The notes under the pieces were generated by a model, which saw only the letters and a list, made by a program, of their open reading frames with translations, made no database searches and was not told the DNA's origin. Source: Phytophthora colocasiae (Eukaryota; Oomycota; Peronosporomycetes; Peronosporales; Peronosporaceae). Taken from it: a DNA stretch of 64,000 nt. The stretch is from the NCBI GenBank assembly GCA_018806915.1, contig JAGKQI010000034.1, forward strand, positions 1,302,001 to 1,366,000. The letters are read 5' to 3'. Shown one piece after another: positions 30,973 through 41,996 of the stretch. The translations under genes and the position numbers were made by a program. The stretch's first letter is position 1, and each line of letters starts with the position of its first letter.

Positions 30973-31802
30973 TGTGACGAACCCAGTTCCCTTGTTCGCT
31001 AGGAACGTATAGCTGACAATGCTGCGCTGCGCTGTCTCGCCGGTTCTTCTTTATTGCAGGGCTTCCTAGCTAACTTCAACACACTTCAACACCGTACGGG
31101 CTCAGTTCACCTGCGCCGGAACTTCGTTCCTATTTGTATTCAATTAATAGACTAGTAGAGCTTCCGTCCCTACGTTCGCCTCGTTCGTCCGTCAATTCAA
31201 CCGTTCGTTCGTCCGTCAATTCAATTGCTTGCCTCTCGGAGTACAAATTCCCGAACTACCTTATCGTTTTCCCGTCGGTCACCGGCCTCTCAGAGCACAG
31301 ATCCCGAGGTACCTTCGTTCGTTCACCTTCCTCCCAGCGCGCAATCTCTAAGTCGTTCGTCCGTCCGTTCAATCTACTCGTCCGTTTTCGTTCGTTCACT
31401 CTACTCGTCCGTTCGTTCGTTCACTCAGTTGCTTGCTTCCCAGGTTGCACCTCAGAAGTCGCTTGTCGCTTTCGTCGTAATTTTGGAAGTGTCACTTGTC
31501 ACCGCCGTGGCTAATCCAAAAGTGAGGACTTCGCTATCACCGTTCTCGTTCATCGGCTCGTAGAAGGTGTAGCCAAGATCTTTGGCGCCTCCAGCACTTC
31601 GCAGCGTTTTATTCGCCATCCTCCAATCACCGTCGTCGGTGTTAGCCAAAGCCGTCCTTTCACCTTCATTCTGGCAGTCTAACGTCCTTCCATCAATGTC
31701 AACTTCAACATGTGACGTTCTTCGAGCACGTCTAGCAGTTGCATTCACCCATACGCCATCAACTCCTGCTGTCTCTTCAAGATACGTCCCAATCCTGTTA
31801 CA
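30973..31802 (-). repeat. 3' LTR of the Gypsy element (left on the plus strand)
   Basis: 830 bp, TG...CA ends. Rich in CGTTCGT/CCGTCAATTCAA short repeats. ORFs inside it are identical in both LTRs and not meaningful as genes. Confidence 0.95.
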
Positions 31803-34800
31803 CGCCTTCTCCTTCTCCAGAGTCTTCCACGACTCTGGCGGCCTGATAGAACTGTTCGTAGTCCCGCATGGAGACCCAGAATGTCCCGTCATCCCGTTCA
31901 GATCGCTGACTATCGCGTCGTTCGTCATCCTCTCGTAGGGGTCGTAACTCCACCTCAAGGACATATTGTCCGGCCGCATTTCTCCTTCGTCGTCTCCGAA
32001 GTTCCACCAGCATTCCACGTTGTTCGTCCGATTCAATCGCACTTGGAACTGCTCGCTCCTTTCTTTTCGGAACTCGTCCAGCCGTGACTGCATTAACTTC
32101 AGCCGTCGTTGTTCCACCAGCGTCTTCGATCGTCGTTGTATCCGGTTCTCGCTCGATCGTTCCTTCATCTTCCAGTTCGTCGATGATGTCGTCACCAACT
32201 TTTTGCAATACTTGTCCGGGATGGTGATATTGTACCAAAAATGAAACATGAGCTATTATCAGCTCTCCGCCTCCGTTCTGATCTTCCCGTCGTAGCAACA
32301 AATTGTCATAACCCGCTGGTTCGATCACTCGTGCCGGTCCAATCCACGAATGTACAAATTTAGAGGCTTTTGTTCCTCTGGGCGGTCGGAATACCCACAC
32401 TTTGTCTCCGGGCTTGAATTCTCGTCTCATTCGTGTCTGCCGATCGTAATACTTCGCTTGTCTTGCTTGTTCTCGTTCTCTGGCTACTTCAGCACATTCG
32501 TGACTCGTCTTCAACGTTGCCAACAGCTTTTGGTGATGCTCCATCAAGTCTCCGGCTTCAGTCACATGCGTCTTCCGTAGTAACTCGTTCGGCGTTCGCA
32601 GTTTTCGTCCCATCATCAGTTCATTTGGAGACAACGCAACGGTAGAATGCTTCCCCGAGTTATATGAGTACACTGCGAAGTCGACCCACGTATCCCAGTC
32701 GCACTGCCGTTCATCACTCATGTACGTAGCTACACAGTCCTTCCACGTCCTGTGAAATCTTTCAACCAGTCCAATCATTTGAGGTCTATACGGAACCGGA
32801 TTCGTCTGTTGAGCCTGCAGCAGTCTCACCAATTCGTCGATGACTTTGCCCGTTAATTCAGGAGCACCGTCCGTTAACAACTCACGAAAAGGTCCAAACT
32901 TCAGCACGATCTCTTTCATCAAGAAGGCCGCCACCTTATCTGCTTGATGACTCTCCACCGTCGTAGCAACCGCATATCTCGTCACATATTCAAGCGCTGC
33001 GATCACATACCGCTGTCCGTTCTCACCAACAGGCAAGGGTCCTGCCACATCCAACGCCCATCGGTCTCCAACATCTCCTCCACGCAAACTTCGTAGTGGT
33101 GGGATAATCTCCTTCGGCTTCGCTTTTCTACTGCCACACTCTTGACATCCACGCACCCAGCATTTCACGTCCTTGGCTAGATTCGGCCACCAATACACCT
33201 GAGATACCCGTGCTTGAGTATGCGTCGTCCGTAAGTGTCCAGCCCAGATAGAATCGTGACATTCCTTGAACGCTATAGGTCTTAATACCGCCGGCAGAAT
33301 CACTCGAATGCCGTCTGCTGTTTCAATCACCGCCATGCCATAGTTCGTCGTCACTCGCATCCCACGGTATTCCCCTTCTTTTATCAGCTTCTGAACCAGC
33401 TTACTCTTCATTTGCTCGTCACAGATTTCGTCATCAGTCAATTGCAACGTGTCGCCTTGCAGCCTCATTCGTTGTCGTTCAGCACGTGCTCGTTCATGGT
33501 CTTCGTACCGTTTACTTGGTGAATTCGTACATGTCGTAGTTGGAATAGACTCAGGTCCTCGTATCGTTCCACCGTTCGTCATTGAGGACGTCTTCGTCCG
33601 GTTTTCGCCAGTGAGTCGTCGTTCACTCGCATCGTCAACAGCATCTAGTCGTTCATTACGTGTTGATTCTTTCTCAGGCGACGTCGTTCGGGGTGACGTC
33701 GGTTGATTACTCGTCATTGGGTTCGTCGTTGTTTCTTCTGTTGGCGCCATGTTCGAGAACATCCTGCTCACTTCTCTAGTTTCACCTGGTGTTCGTCGTA
33801 GAGCTTCGCTTCTTGACAATGGGCGTGCATCACTCCCGTCTTTCAGCGACGACTTCTTGTGTTTTTCGCGTTTTCGTTTACCCGTTTTCACACTCCGAGC
33901 TTGCTCTTCAGCACCCGTACGTTCCACAGCGTCTCGGCTCACGGACTTCGTCATAGTCGTAGGTTTTCGTTCATCATCAACTGTAGTTCGTCCGTTTCTC
34001 ACGTCTCGTTGCTCGTCATGCCCTTGCGTCTCTGGTTCACTCGTCAACGTCGGCTCACCGTCGACAACATCTCCTTCAGTCAACGCTTCAGTAGTTGTAG
34101 CTCCTTTCGTACCCGTTCTCCGACGTCGTCGTCGTCGTCGTCCAACAGCAGCTAACACTTTATTCACCACCGGAGCTCGGGACAATGCATCCGCTACCAC
34201 GTTGGTACTTCCCGGTCGATACTCCACGACAAAATCATACTCCTGTAGAGTCAGGGCCCAACGATGTAGTTTACCCGTAAGATTCGAGCTAGTCATCAAC
34301 CATTTCAGAGCAGCATGATCCGTCACCACAACAAATCGTCGTCCATACAGGTACGGTCTAAATAACTTGATCGCCCAAACAACAGCTAAACATTCTAGCT
34401 CAGTGATGCCGTATTTCGTTTCTGCTTCACTGTTCACTTTGCTGGCGTACGCTACAGGTTGCCATCCGTCACCTCCATCTTGCATCAAACTAGCACCAAG
34501 TCCAATCGTCGACGCATCGGTACTCAATCGAAATGGTAGACGAAAGTCTGGATAACGTAACACCGGCTTCGTCGTCAATATTTTCTTCACGGTAAGGAAC
34601 GCCTCCTCTTGCGAAGCACCCCATTTCCACTTCACCTTTTTCCGCAACAGCTTCGTCATCGGCTCCATCAAAGTACCGAATCCCGGCACGAATTTCCGGT
34701 AATACCCAGCGAGATGTACAAATCGCTTCACCTCCACAGCATCGTTCGGCGTAGGAAAATCTCGCTCACCAATCGATCTAGTGGTCGAACACCTTCCTTC

Positions 34801-37255
34801 GACAATTCGTGCCCCAAGTACTCCATCGATTCGGTGGCGAACACGCGTTTCTTCATCTTTAGCGTCAACCCTGCTTGCGAAAGTCGTTCCAGCACACATG
34901 CCAGCTCCACTACGTGTCGTTCAATGCCTCCTCTAGTGTAGATTACAATATCATCGAGATACACTAGACAAGTCAACCAAGTCAATCCTCTCAGCACTCC
35001 GTTCATCATTCGTTGGAATGTAGATGGCGCATTCATGAGTCCAAACGGCATCCGTACGAATTGGTATAGTCCTTGCTTCGTCATAAACGCCGTCTTCACT
35101 TTGTCGCGCAACGCCATCAATATCTGCCAGTACCCGGCTTTCAAGTCGAGAGTTGAAAATAATAGTGCACCGCCCAACGCTTCCAGAGTTTCATCAATAC
35201 GCGGCAAAGGGTAGACGTCCTTTCGTGTAATTTTGTTCAGCGCTCGATACTCGACGCAGAATCTGACTTCCCCATCCTTTTTACGCACTAACACCACGGG
35301 AAATCCCCAAGCTCCATTGCCTTCTTCGATGACTCCAGCCGCCAACATCTTCTTCACGTTTTCGTCAATGATTGCTTCATCAGTCTGTGCTTGACGTCGT
35401 CTTTTCAGCATTATAGGTGCAGCATCGCCGGTGTCAATATGGTGTTCCACAGGAAGCGCCGTCGCTGGAGGACAATCACCTGTAGTCTCGACAAGATTTC
35501 TATACGTTCTCAGCAGCTTCAGGATCAATTCGCGACTTTCTTCATCTTCAACACCGATTTTTACGTCGTTCTCGTCCTTTAGAGGTTCCTGGTTGCCGAT
35601 CTCATCCAACCAGTTCTTCACGCGGTCACGTTCCAATTCTCCATTAATATCCAGCAACTCCATGTCACTGTCGATTGGAATCCAGACACCCAGTTCTTTC
35701 TTCGAGGGCAATTTCGTCCTTCCTGGTGCAGCATTGATCATTGGCACTATCGCCTTACCGTTCTGTGCCCTTGTTACGGTAGACGCCAACATTACAGCTC
35801 CAGCACATCGTGTAGGTATAAACATTCCGAGTTCACCGTCAGGAGCAGCTACGGACACCTCCACTGGTGTTACAGCGTTCCCCGTCAATTGCGTTCGCCT
35901 CGTCATCCGAACTGCGGCCACTCGTGCACTAGTACCATCATCTTCTGTTGCTGTGTCTGTACGAAACGGAATGATCACTCTTCGTTCCTTCGCTCTGTAC
36001 ATGAGTTCATTGCGTGCAAAGTCCAGTTTCGCTCCATACTTCTTCAGAAAGTCAACGCCCAGCAGAAATTCGTCATCGCATCCATCGATAATACAGGCGT
36101 CCACACATACAGCTTCTCCGAACACAGTCTTAAGATGAAATCGCCAAACTCCGACAACATCTAATAGGAAACCACCAATTCCTTCAACGAAGTCTACTGG
36201 TGCTTCAACGTCTATTCGTTCTCCATGCTGCATCCATTCTGTGCCTGCCACTGTATATCGCGCGCAACTGTCGAGCTTAATGTCCTTCCAAGTACGATTC
36301 ACCCGCACTTTCGCCGTCGGTAATCCATCTTTGGAACGTACATATCCTCCATCGTCATCGTCAGTCGCTGTGGTAGTCGTTGCATGCTCACGCGTCCGCT
36401 CCACCAGCTTTACCGGAATCGTTTTCTCGCGTTCTGCTGTCACCGGAGTTACTTTCCGCTCGCGCCGTCGTTCCGCCAGCTTCTGCAAGGCTTTATTAGC
36501 TTCGTTTCGTCGCGCCTGTATCAATCGTTCTCGTCGATCATCGTTGCGTTGGTTGACTGCTCGCTGATCATTCATCTTCTCCTGTCGACGTTGTCGGGCG
36601 GCTCGGCGTGCCAGTCGTCGTTGAGATCGTCGTTCGGCAGTCACCCGTCGTCGTTTCATAGCTCGTTCTTCTCCATCCGGCTCCGGGTCCGTTGCGCCTC
36701 CTCCAGTAGCAGCTTCACCGCTGGTAGTAGTCTGGTCGTTACTGGTTTTGCACTCGCCTTCTCCAGATTCGACTTCACTCGTACTGGTATCGCACACAGC
36801 CTCGTCCGCGCCTTCTCCAGCTCTCGAATTATCTGCCGCTGTTGTCGAGGCCGATTCTTTTCCGCTTCGCGCACGTTCATTGTCAGGCTTCGTCGTCACA
36901 GCCACGTTCTCAAGCTCTCCAAGCGTCATACTCGAACTTCTATCGCCTTCGGGTGTACATTGGGTCTCAATTTCCAACAGCGCTTCCAACCGTATTCGTC
37001 GGAACTTCTTCGTCGCCATCGCAGGTCGTACGGTAGCTACGTAGATTGCTGCTCGATCTTCATCACGCTTACCACCATCGTTCTTCATCCGTTCCATCGT
37101 TCGCACCACATCATCATCTTGAGACGCTACCTCCGGCAGCTCGCTTCTTTTGGCCGCACCACCGTCATCATCATCTCGTTGTCGGAGAGTCTCTCGTGTT
37201 TCCGGACGTCGCACCTCCGCTACTACGCCCGGGTATCGTTTCCCGACGTCTTCTT
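31798..37255 (-). pseudogene. Gypsy pol (protease, RT, RNase H, integrase) with a frameshift
   Basis: Pol is in the -1 frame relative to gag and overlaps its end, consistent with frameshift expression. The first part (to 34728) has an Arg/Glu-rich leader, a retropepsin-like domain (active site LDSCARY, with Cys in place of the usual Gly) and reverse transcriptase with VYLDDIVI. A frameshift near 34760 separates it from the second part (34899 to 31798). The second part has RNase H (LSTDASTIGLGASL), a long Arg/Thr-rich spacer, and integrase with a zinc-binding HHCC region (H at ..WAGHLRTTHTQ, C at GCQECGSRK) and DDE residues (ALDVAGPLP, LLTDGAPELTG). The break lies between RT and RNase H, where programmed shifting is not expected, so this copy is probably dead despite its near-identical LTRs. 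The stop codon uses the first bases of the 3' LTR. Confidence 0.88.
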
Positions 37256-39730
37256 AGTTTCTTCGGCTCGCTTCTGCAGATACTCGTCGTTGCGTTTCTT
37301 GGCGTCTTCGTTAGGGCAATCTCTCGCAAAGTGTCCTCTCTTGTTACACGCGTAGCACTTCGGTTCATTTGGGCACTGCGACGACCAATGGCTACTCTGT
37401 CCGCAATGAAAACATGGTCGATTTGGGTGGTTACTTCGCCCCTGCCTCCCATACGTCGAAGACTGTGCCTCCACCATTCGGGTTTCTCCATACGCTTGTT
37501 CCTCTGCCGCTGCCATCTTCACGGCTGCAGTAGATGGGGTTGTCGTCTTCGCCCGCTTCGTTCGCTTCTCGATTGGTTCATCTTCGCTGCTGGTGTCCAG
37601 AACCTCACGTTTCACTTTCTTCCGTTCCTTAGCTGATGACACATCTGCCTTAGGTTTCTGCCTAGCCTTCTTTTTCTCAAGTCGCTTCTTTCCACTGTTG
37701 CCAGTTGCTGCCCAGAATCGTCCATTCCATTTTTGCCCTGGTGGAAGTTCGAATACTCCAGCTGGCCAGTTGTACACGCCTTGTTGGTTGTTGCAGATAG
37801 CGAGAGCATCCGTCGTTCCTGCTGTCACTTTGCTACTTTCCACGTCGTCTTCGTTTCCTTCTGCTGGCAACGTCAGTGTACCAACTCCAGGAATCACTAC
37901 CATGCGACCTTCGCTTCCGGCTGGTGGTCGATGCTGATTTTGCGTCGCTAACTGATTTCCAGTCACATAGTCCATCGGGTCGTCAATCTCAATGGCTTTC
38001 TCCACAGCTTCTTCCAAGGTTCGAGGCACTGGTGGCTGTTTAACAAGTTGTCTTACCGTCCGATCAATACATCGATAGAACTGCGCCAGAAACACCCGTT
38101 CGCTGACTTCATTCCTGTCCGCAGCTTCACGTAACCCCGCCGCGAAATCCGCGTATGGTTTGTTGTGGAATCGGCATCGTGCATTCACTCGAGCTTCGGC
38201 AGCAGACTTGTCTACGCGAGGTCCGTATCGTCGCAATAAGGCCACTTTCAGTTTCGTCCAAGTACGGTCTCGACGATGCAGTCTTCTATCCATATTCACC
38301 CACCATCTCGCCGCACTCTCCATCAACTTGTTCCCGAGGATGAAGTACAAGGAGTGGTCCGACCATTCGCCTCGTCCCGATTCTTTGGCTCCCTTCAGTG
38401 CCAAGTCGATTCTATCCACCCATGTCGATACTGATGCTCTTGGCGTCGGTGTAAAGCTCGGAAGTTCCAGGTCTTTGATGTTACGCACTCGTCGTCGTCG
38501 GGGTTTATCATGGTGTCGCCGTTCCCGTCTCTCACGATGCTGTCGCCGTTCTTGATGTTCACGTCGCCTGTCATGCCTTCGGGGTTCTCGAATACGGCGA
38601 TGACCGTCACGTCCCAGATCGCTCGAATCGCTAGCTTCCTCAGAACTGTGTTGGCTTTCAGAACTGCTACTCCGACTGCTGCTTCGTTCACGTTGTCCCC
38701 GTCGGTCACTGTCAGCGCTATCATCACTCGAACTGTCGTCTCCATCGGATGAGTCTCCACCTGGCGGTGATCGCTGTCGTCGATGTCGTTGAGGTCGTTC
38801 TTCTCGTCGTCTGTGTTGTCGGCGATCTTCACGACGTGTGTCGCTCTCTTGTCGACGTTCGCGGCTTCGTTCTTGTCTTCGTGGTCTTCGCTCGTCACTG
38901 TCATCGTTCCGACGTCGTCTGGCTGGTGGTTTAATACGTTGGCGTCGTCTCGGTTCTTGTGGCATCGATGTATGTCGCCGTGGTTTTTCTCCCTGCTCAG
39001 AGCCACTACTTGGTTGTCCCGAGTCGAAATCGTTGTCGTAGCCATACTGGTGAATTCGTGCAGCGGTGCCAGGTTTCCCGTATTCCACACGTCGCGATGA
39101 TGTTTCTCGTTCTGCATCACGCCGTCGTTCTGGTACTTGTTGATTGAGTTCGTTCTCCATTCGTTCCCGGATCTCATCAACTTCGAGGTGTGGTCGAGCT
39201 TCGGGAAGTTCTCGCTCCAGACCTTCGTGTTCCTGTTCGTTCGTTTCATTGGGTGCTGCTCTTGGGTTGACCAACTGTGCGGCTACTTGCTGCAGCTCAG
39301 TCGCCAATTTCTTCACTCTGGCTGGAACCTTCATTTTCGTTCCTGTCCTGGCGGCGACCGCTCCCAGCTTCCTCATGGTGCGCGTCAGGTTGACGATTTC
39401 TGCCTCCGTTGGTTCCTGCATGTCGTCGGACAGATCTTCATACGGCTCCGTGGCAGCATCACTGGAAGGCTCCCTTCGTTCCGACATCTCAGTTTCCACT
39501 GCTTCCTGGCTCGGCTGTTGCTCAACACCCATGTGCGTCTCTGTTCCATCGTCCACATCATTTTCTTCATTTTTCTCTTCGGTTTCAATTGGCTTGGGCT
39601 GGTTCTTCCTGCTTCTCGTCGTTCTAGCAGTCTTCGCCGTGGCCACTACCGTCGTCGTTGCCGTTCCCATCGAGTTTCGCTTTTTTCTCGACTCCCGTTT
39701 CTTCGCTAGTAGCCCCTGTATGACCACCAT
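37223..39730 (-). CDS. Gypsy gag polyprotein
   Basis: 835 residues. A long disordered, Arg/Glu-rich N-terminal region comes first, followed by a retrotransposon gag capsid domain (WVDRIDLALKGAKES through RVFLAQFYRCIDRTVRQL). The C-terminus has two CCHC zinc knuckles (CFHCGQSSHWSSQC and CYACNKRGHFARDC). Gag forms the virus-like particle and packages the RNA. The first ATG uses the last base of the 5' LTR as its A; the next in-frame Met is residue 20. Confidence 0.9.
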   Translation of the reverse strand: MVVIQGLLAKKRESRKKRNSMGTATTTVVATAKTARTTRSRKNQPKPIETEEKNEENDVDDGTETHMGVEQQPSQEAVETEMSERREPSSDAATEPYEDLSDDMQEPTEAEIVNLTRTMRKLGAVAARTGTKMKVPARVKKLATELQQVAAQLVNPRAAPNETNEQEHEGLERELPEARPHLEVDEIRERMENELNQQVPERRRDAERETSSRRVEYGKPGTAARIHQYGYDNDFDSGQPSSGSEQGEKPRRHTSMPQEPRRRQRIKPPARRRRNDDSDERRPRRQERSRERRQESDTRREDRRQHRRREERPQRHRRQRSPPGGDSSDGDDSSSDDSADSDRRGQRERSSSRSSSSESQHSSEEASDSSDLGRDGHRRIREPRRHDRRREHQERRQHRERRERRHHDKPRRRRVRNIKDLELPSFTPTPRASVSTWVDRIDLALKGAKESGRGEWSDHSLYFILGNKLMESAARWWVNMDRRLHRRDRTWTKLKVALLRRYGPRVDKSAAEARVNARCRFHNKPYADFAAGLREAADRNEVSERVFLAQFYRCIDRTVRQLVKQPPVPRTLEEAVEKAIEIDDPMDYVTGNQLATQNQHRPPAGSEGRMVVIPGVGTLTLPAEGNEDDVESSKVTAGTTDALAICNNQQGVYNWPAGVFELPPGQKWNGRFWAATGNSGKKRLEKKKARQKPKADVSSAKERKKVKREVLDTSSEDEPIEKRTKRAKTTTPSTAAVKMAAAEEQAYGETRMVEAQSSTYGRQGRSNHPNRPCFHCGQSSHWSSQCPNEPKCYACNKRGHFARDCPNEDAKKRNDEYLQKRAEETKKTSGNDTRA

Positions 39731-40559
39731 GTGACGAACCCAGTTCCCTTGTTCGCTAGGAACGTATAGCTGACAATGCTGCGCTGCGCTGTCTCGCCGG
39801 TTCTTCTTTATTGCAGGGCTTCCTAGCTAACTTCAACACACTTCAACACCGTACGGGCTCAGTTCACCTGCGCCGGAACTTCGTTCCTATTTGTATTCAA
39901 TTAATAGACTAGTAGAGCTTCCGTCCCTACGTTCGCCTCGTTCGTCCGTCAATTCAACCGTTCGTTCGTCCGTCAATTCAATTGCTTGCCTCTCGGAGTA
40001 CAAATTCCCGAACTACCTTATCGTTTTCCCGTCGGTCACCGGCCTCTCAGAGCACAGATCCCGAGGTACCTTCGTTCGTTCACCTTCCTCCCAGCGCGCA
40101 ATCTCTAAGTCGTTCGTCCGTCCGTTCAATCTACTCGTCCGTTTTCGTTCGTTCACTCTACTCGTCCGTTCGTTCGTTCACTCAGTTGCTTGCTTCCCAG
40201 GTTGCACCTCAGAAGTCGCTTGTCGCTTTCGTCGTAATTTTGGAAGTGTCACTTGTCACCGCCGTGGCTAATCCAAAAGTGAGGACTTCGCTATCACCGT
40301 TCTCGTTCATCGGCTCGTAGAAGGTGTAGCCAAGATCTTTGGCGCCTCCAGCACTTCGCAGCGTTTTATTCGCCATCCTCCAATCACCGTCGTCGGTGTT
40401 AGCCAAAGCCGTCCTTTCACCTTCATTCTGGCAGTCTAACGTCCTTCCATCAATATCAACTTCAACATGTGACGTTCTTCGAGCACGTCTAGCAGTTGCA
40501 TTCACCCATACGCCATCAACTCCTGCTGTCTCTTCAAGATACGTCCCAATCCTGTTACA
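39730..40559 (-). repeat. 5' LTR of the Gypsy element (right on the plus strand)
   Basis: 830 bp; differs from the other LTR only at 40455. On the minus strand it ends ...GTCACA and is followed at once by TGGTGGTCATACAGG, the only candidate primer-binding site. Confidence 0.95.
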
Positions 40560-40595
40560 CGCCTCTCTGGGATCGGGGAAAAAGGATACATTAAA

Positions 40596-41456
40596 TTGGT
40601 AAGGATTCCAGCGATGCAGTATACGGAGAGTCCAAGGACTCTCGGAAAGGATTCGAACCGAGGAATAGGTTCCCAAGAAGCAGACGTTGCTTTCCGGTGC
40701 TGATGTTCTCTTTAAGTCAGCACAAAGCTAATGAGGGTAGGATAGTGGTTTTGTTCTATTATCTACCGGACAACCAGTAACCAGGAGGGCACATCATGCA
40801 CAAAATCTCCATTCGTGGCTTTCTGCATGCAGGACCTACAAATTGAATTTGCGCTGCGATGTTGAATTTCCTCACTTGATTTTGCAAGGTGGCACATCTT
40901 TTGTGCCATCTTTACAAAGATTCCGCACGTTAATTCCCTCAACTGTACAACAACTCGATCAACTTTCACCTCGGAAACCCTGAAGACGTCTAGAATGCAT
41001 GCACTAAAGGTGTCTACATGTAAAGGACGGCTTGTTTCTGGTTGTTATTCTTTCTTCTTAGTGTAATTGGTACGCAAATGAACCAAAGCTACTGTTGATC
41101 CTTGAACAGTCGATCATGCTGCATAATACGAAGTAACACAGTACATGTACAGCAATCTTCCTCAGTGAAAAATCACCTGCTAAATAGTAAATAAAAGGTA
41201 AATAGAATGATACAGAACTATGACACTTTCTTTGCCACCACAAATTATTAGGTATCCAAGGTTATAATGCCTTTCCCATTCCTTACTATTCAGGCAGAAT
41301 ACTGTACTGTATTACGCTGTGCGTATACATCGACGCCCATCGGTCCACGTTGTACCGACACTTCGCGCAAAAAAAAAGGGCCCTTTATTAACAGCAATAG
41401 TCTCTCGAATACTATCCTGCAAACATGTGCTCGTTCTTCGAGCATTTTAATCAGCG
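40596..41456. other. Region upstream of SSP-b, no gene
   Basis: About 860 bp without a supportable gene. 40596-40640 matches sequence upstream of SSP-a (around 23540: AGCGATGCAGT followed by GAGTCC). The homology then breaks off until ACATGTA near 41019, so about 0.4 kb of unrelated DNA (with a B-box-like GATTCGAACC at 40650) sits between. Confidence 0.55.
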
Positions 41457-41472
41457 TCATTTCCAGATTCGA
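41457..41472 (+). promoter_or_regulatory. Initiator of SSP-b
   Basis: TCATTTCCAGATTCG, 75 nt upstream of the ATG, equivalent to the SSP-a initiator. Confidence 0.7.
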
Positions 41473-41533
41473 CTTCTTCTGCGCAAAGCAGGACCGAGAA
41501 ATCGCCGCTCCCCAACACCAATTTGCAGTCAAG

Positions 41534-41884
41534 ATGCGTGTGACCCAGACACTACTTGCCATTGCTGTCGTTCTCTTTGCAAGCAGTGACAGCCTTACCA
41601 CTGCCTCCAAGGCCACCACCAGCTCCACCGCCCAAAAAGATGGTCTCTACGCTGAGATTTACAATGTCGAAGATGGAGTCGTCACCAAAAAGATGCGAGT
41701 CCCTCTCGGAGACATTGAACAGTACTCGGATTCCGACTTCGACCAGTTGAAGAGCACGCTTACGACCGAAGAGAGAGCTGCCGTCCATCTCCCCAAAGGT
41801 GTCGATTCTTTCTTCAGAGGATTGGAGAAGTTTGTGGGCTTCTTTAAATTCAAGAACCGCCGACTTCGTATCGAGGAGGCTTAA
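41534..41884 (+). CDS. Small secreted protein SSP-b
   Basis: 116 residues; the frame is open upstream to 41267, but the initiator at 41457 and the signal peptide fix the start at 41534. The first 92 or so residues are nearly identical to SSP-a (signal peptide, KDGLYAEIYNVEDG core, PLGDIEQYSDSDFDQLKSTL). The C-terminus diverges (DSFFRGLEKFVGFFK, ending RRLRIEEA). The change is concentrated after HLPKGV, which suggests different constraints on the tail. No cysteine in the mature part, no N-terminal RxLR. Convergent with the dehydrogenase at 41997 (112 bp). Function unknown; candidate secreted host-interaction protein. Confidence 0.85.
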   Translation: MRVTQTLLAIAVVLFASSDSLTTASKATTSSTAQKDGLYAEIYNVEDGVVTKKMRVPLGDIEQYSDSDFDQLKSTLTTEERAAVHLPKGVDSFFRGLEKFVGFFKFKNRRLRIEEA

Positions 41885-41996
41885 ACAACCTCGTTTGTTT
41901 TTTCTTACTTTTGTCCGAAAAGAAGGCCCTTCGTAAGAATAACGTTTTCTTACTTCAGTGCTTGTTGTTTTTACTTACGAATATGACTGCGTTAGC

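Larger units (their letters stand above)
30973..40559 (-). mobile_element. Ty3/Gypsy LTR retrotransposon, full length (9587 bp)
   Basis: Two 830-bp LTRs (TGTGAC...GTTACA) flank gag and pol on the minus strand. Host CGCC flanks both sides (30969-30972 and 40560-40563), a 4-bp target duplication. The LTRs differ at one position (31698 versus 40455), so insertion is recent. Domain order gag-protease-RT-RNase H-integrase is that of Ty3/Gypsy. A purine-rich tract (minus strand GGAGAAGGAGAAGGCG) precedes the 3' LTR. Confidence 0.95.
29306..40580 (-). mobile_element. 5'-truncated LINE, itself split by a Gypsy element
   Basis: Identical 15-bp AAAGGATACATTAAA stands at 29291-29305 and 40581-40595, the expected target duplication. 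The LINE is about 1.7 kb once the Gypsy element (30973-40559) is taken out. It is read on the minus strand, lacks its 5' part (endonuclease and reverse-transcriptase core) and has no poly(A) at its 3' end (minus-strand end TTCTTTTCTCTC). Confidence 0.72.

Noticed and set aside
31134..31514. 126-residue open frame inside the LTR, repeated at 39891-40271
   Set aside because: Identical in both LTRs because LTRs are copies; Ser/Arg/Phe-rich product of CGTTCGT repeats with no domain.
34728..34899. Programmed frameshift in the Gypsy pol
   Set aside because: It falls between RT and RNase H, where no such signal is expected, and no slippery heptamer is evident; treated as a mutation.
40763..40969. 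68-residue minus-strand frame upstream of SSP-b
   Set aside because: Too short and without recognisable features; it lies in DNA that interrupts the SSP-a/SSP-b upstream homology, so at most a transposon remnant.
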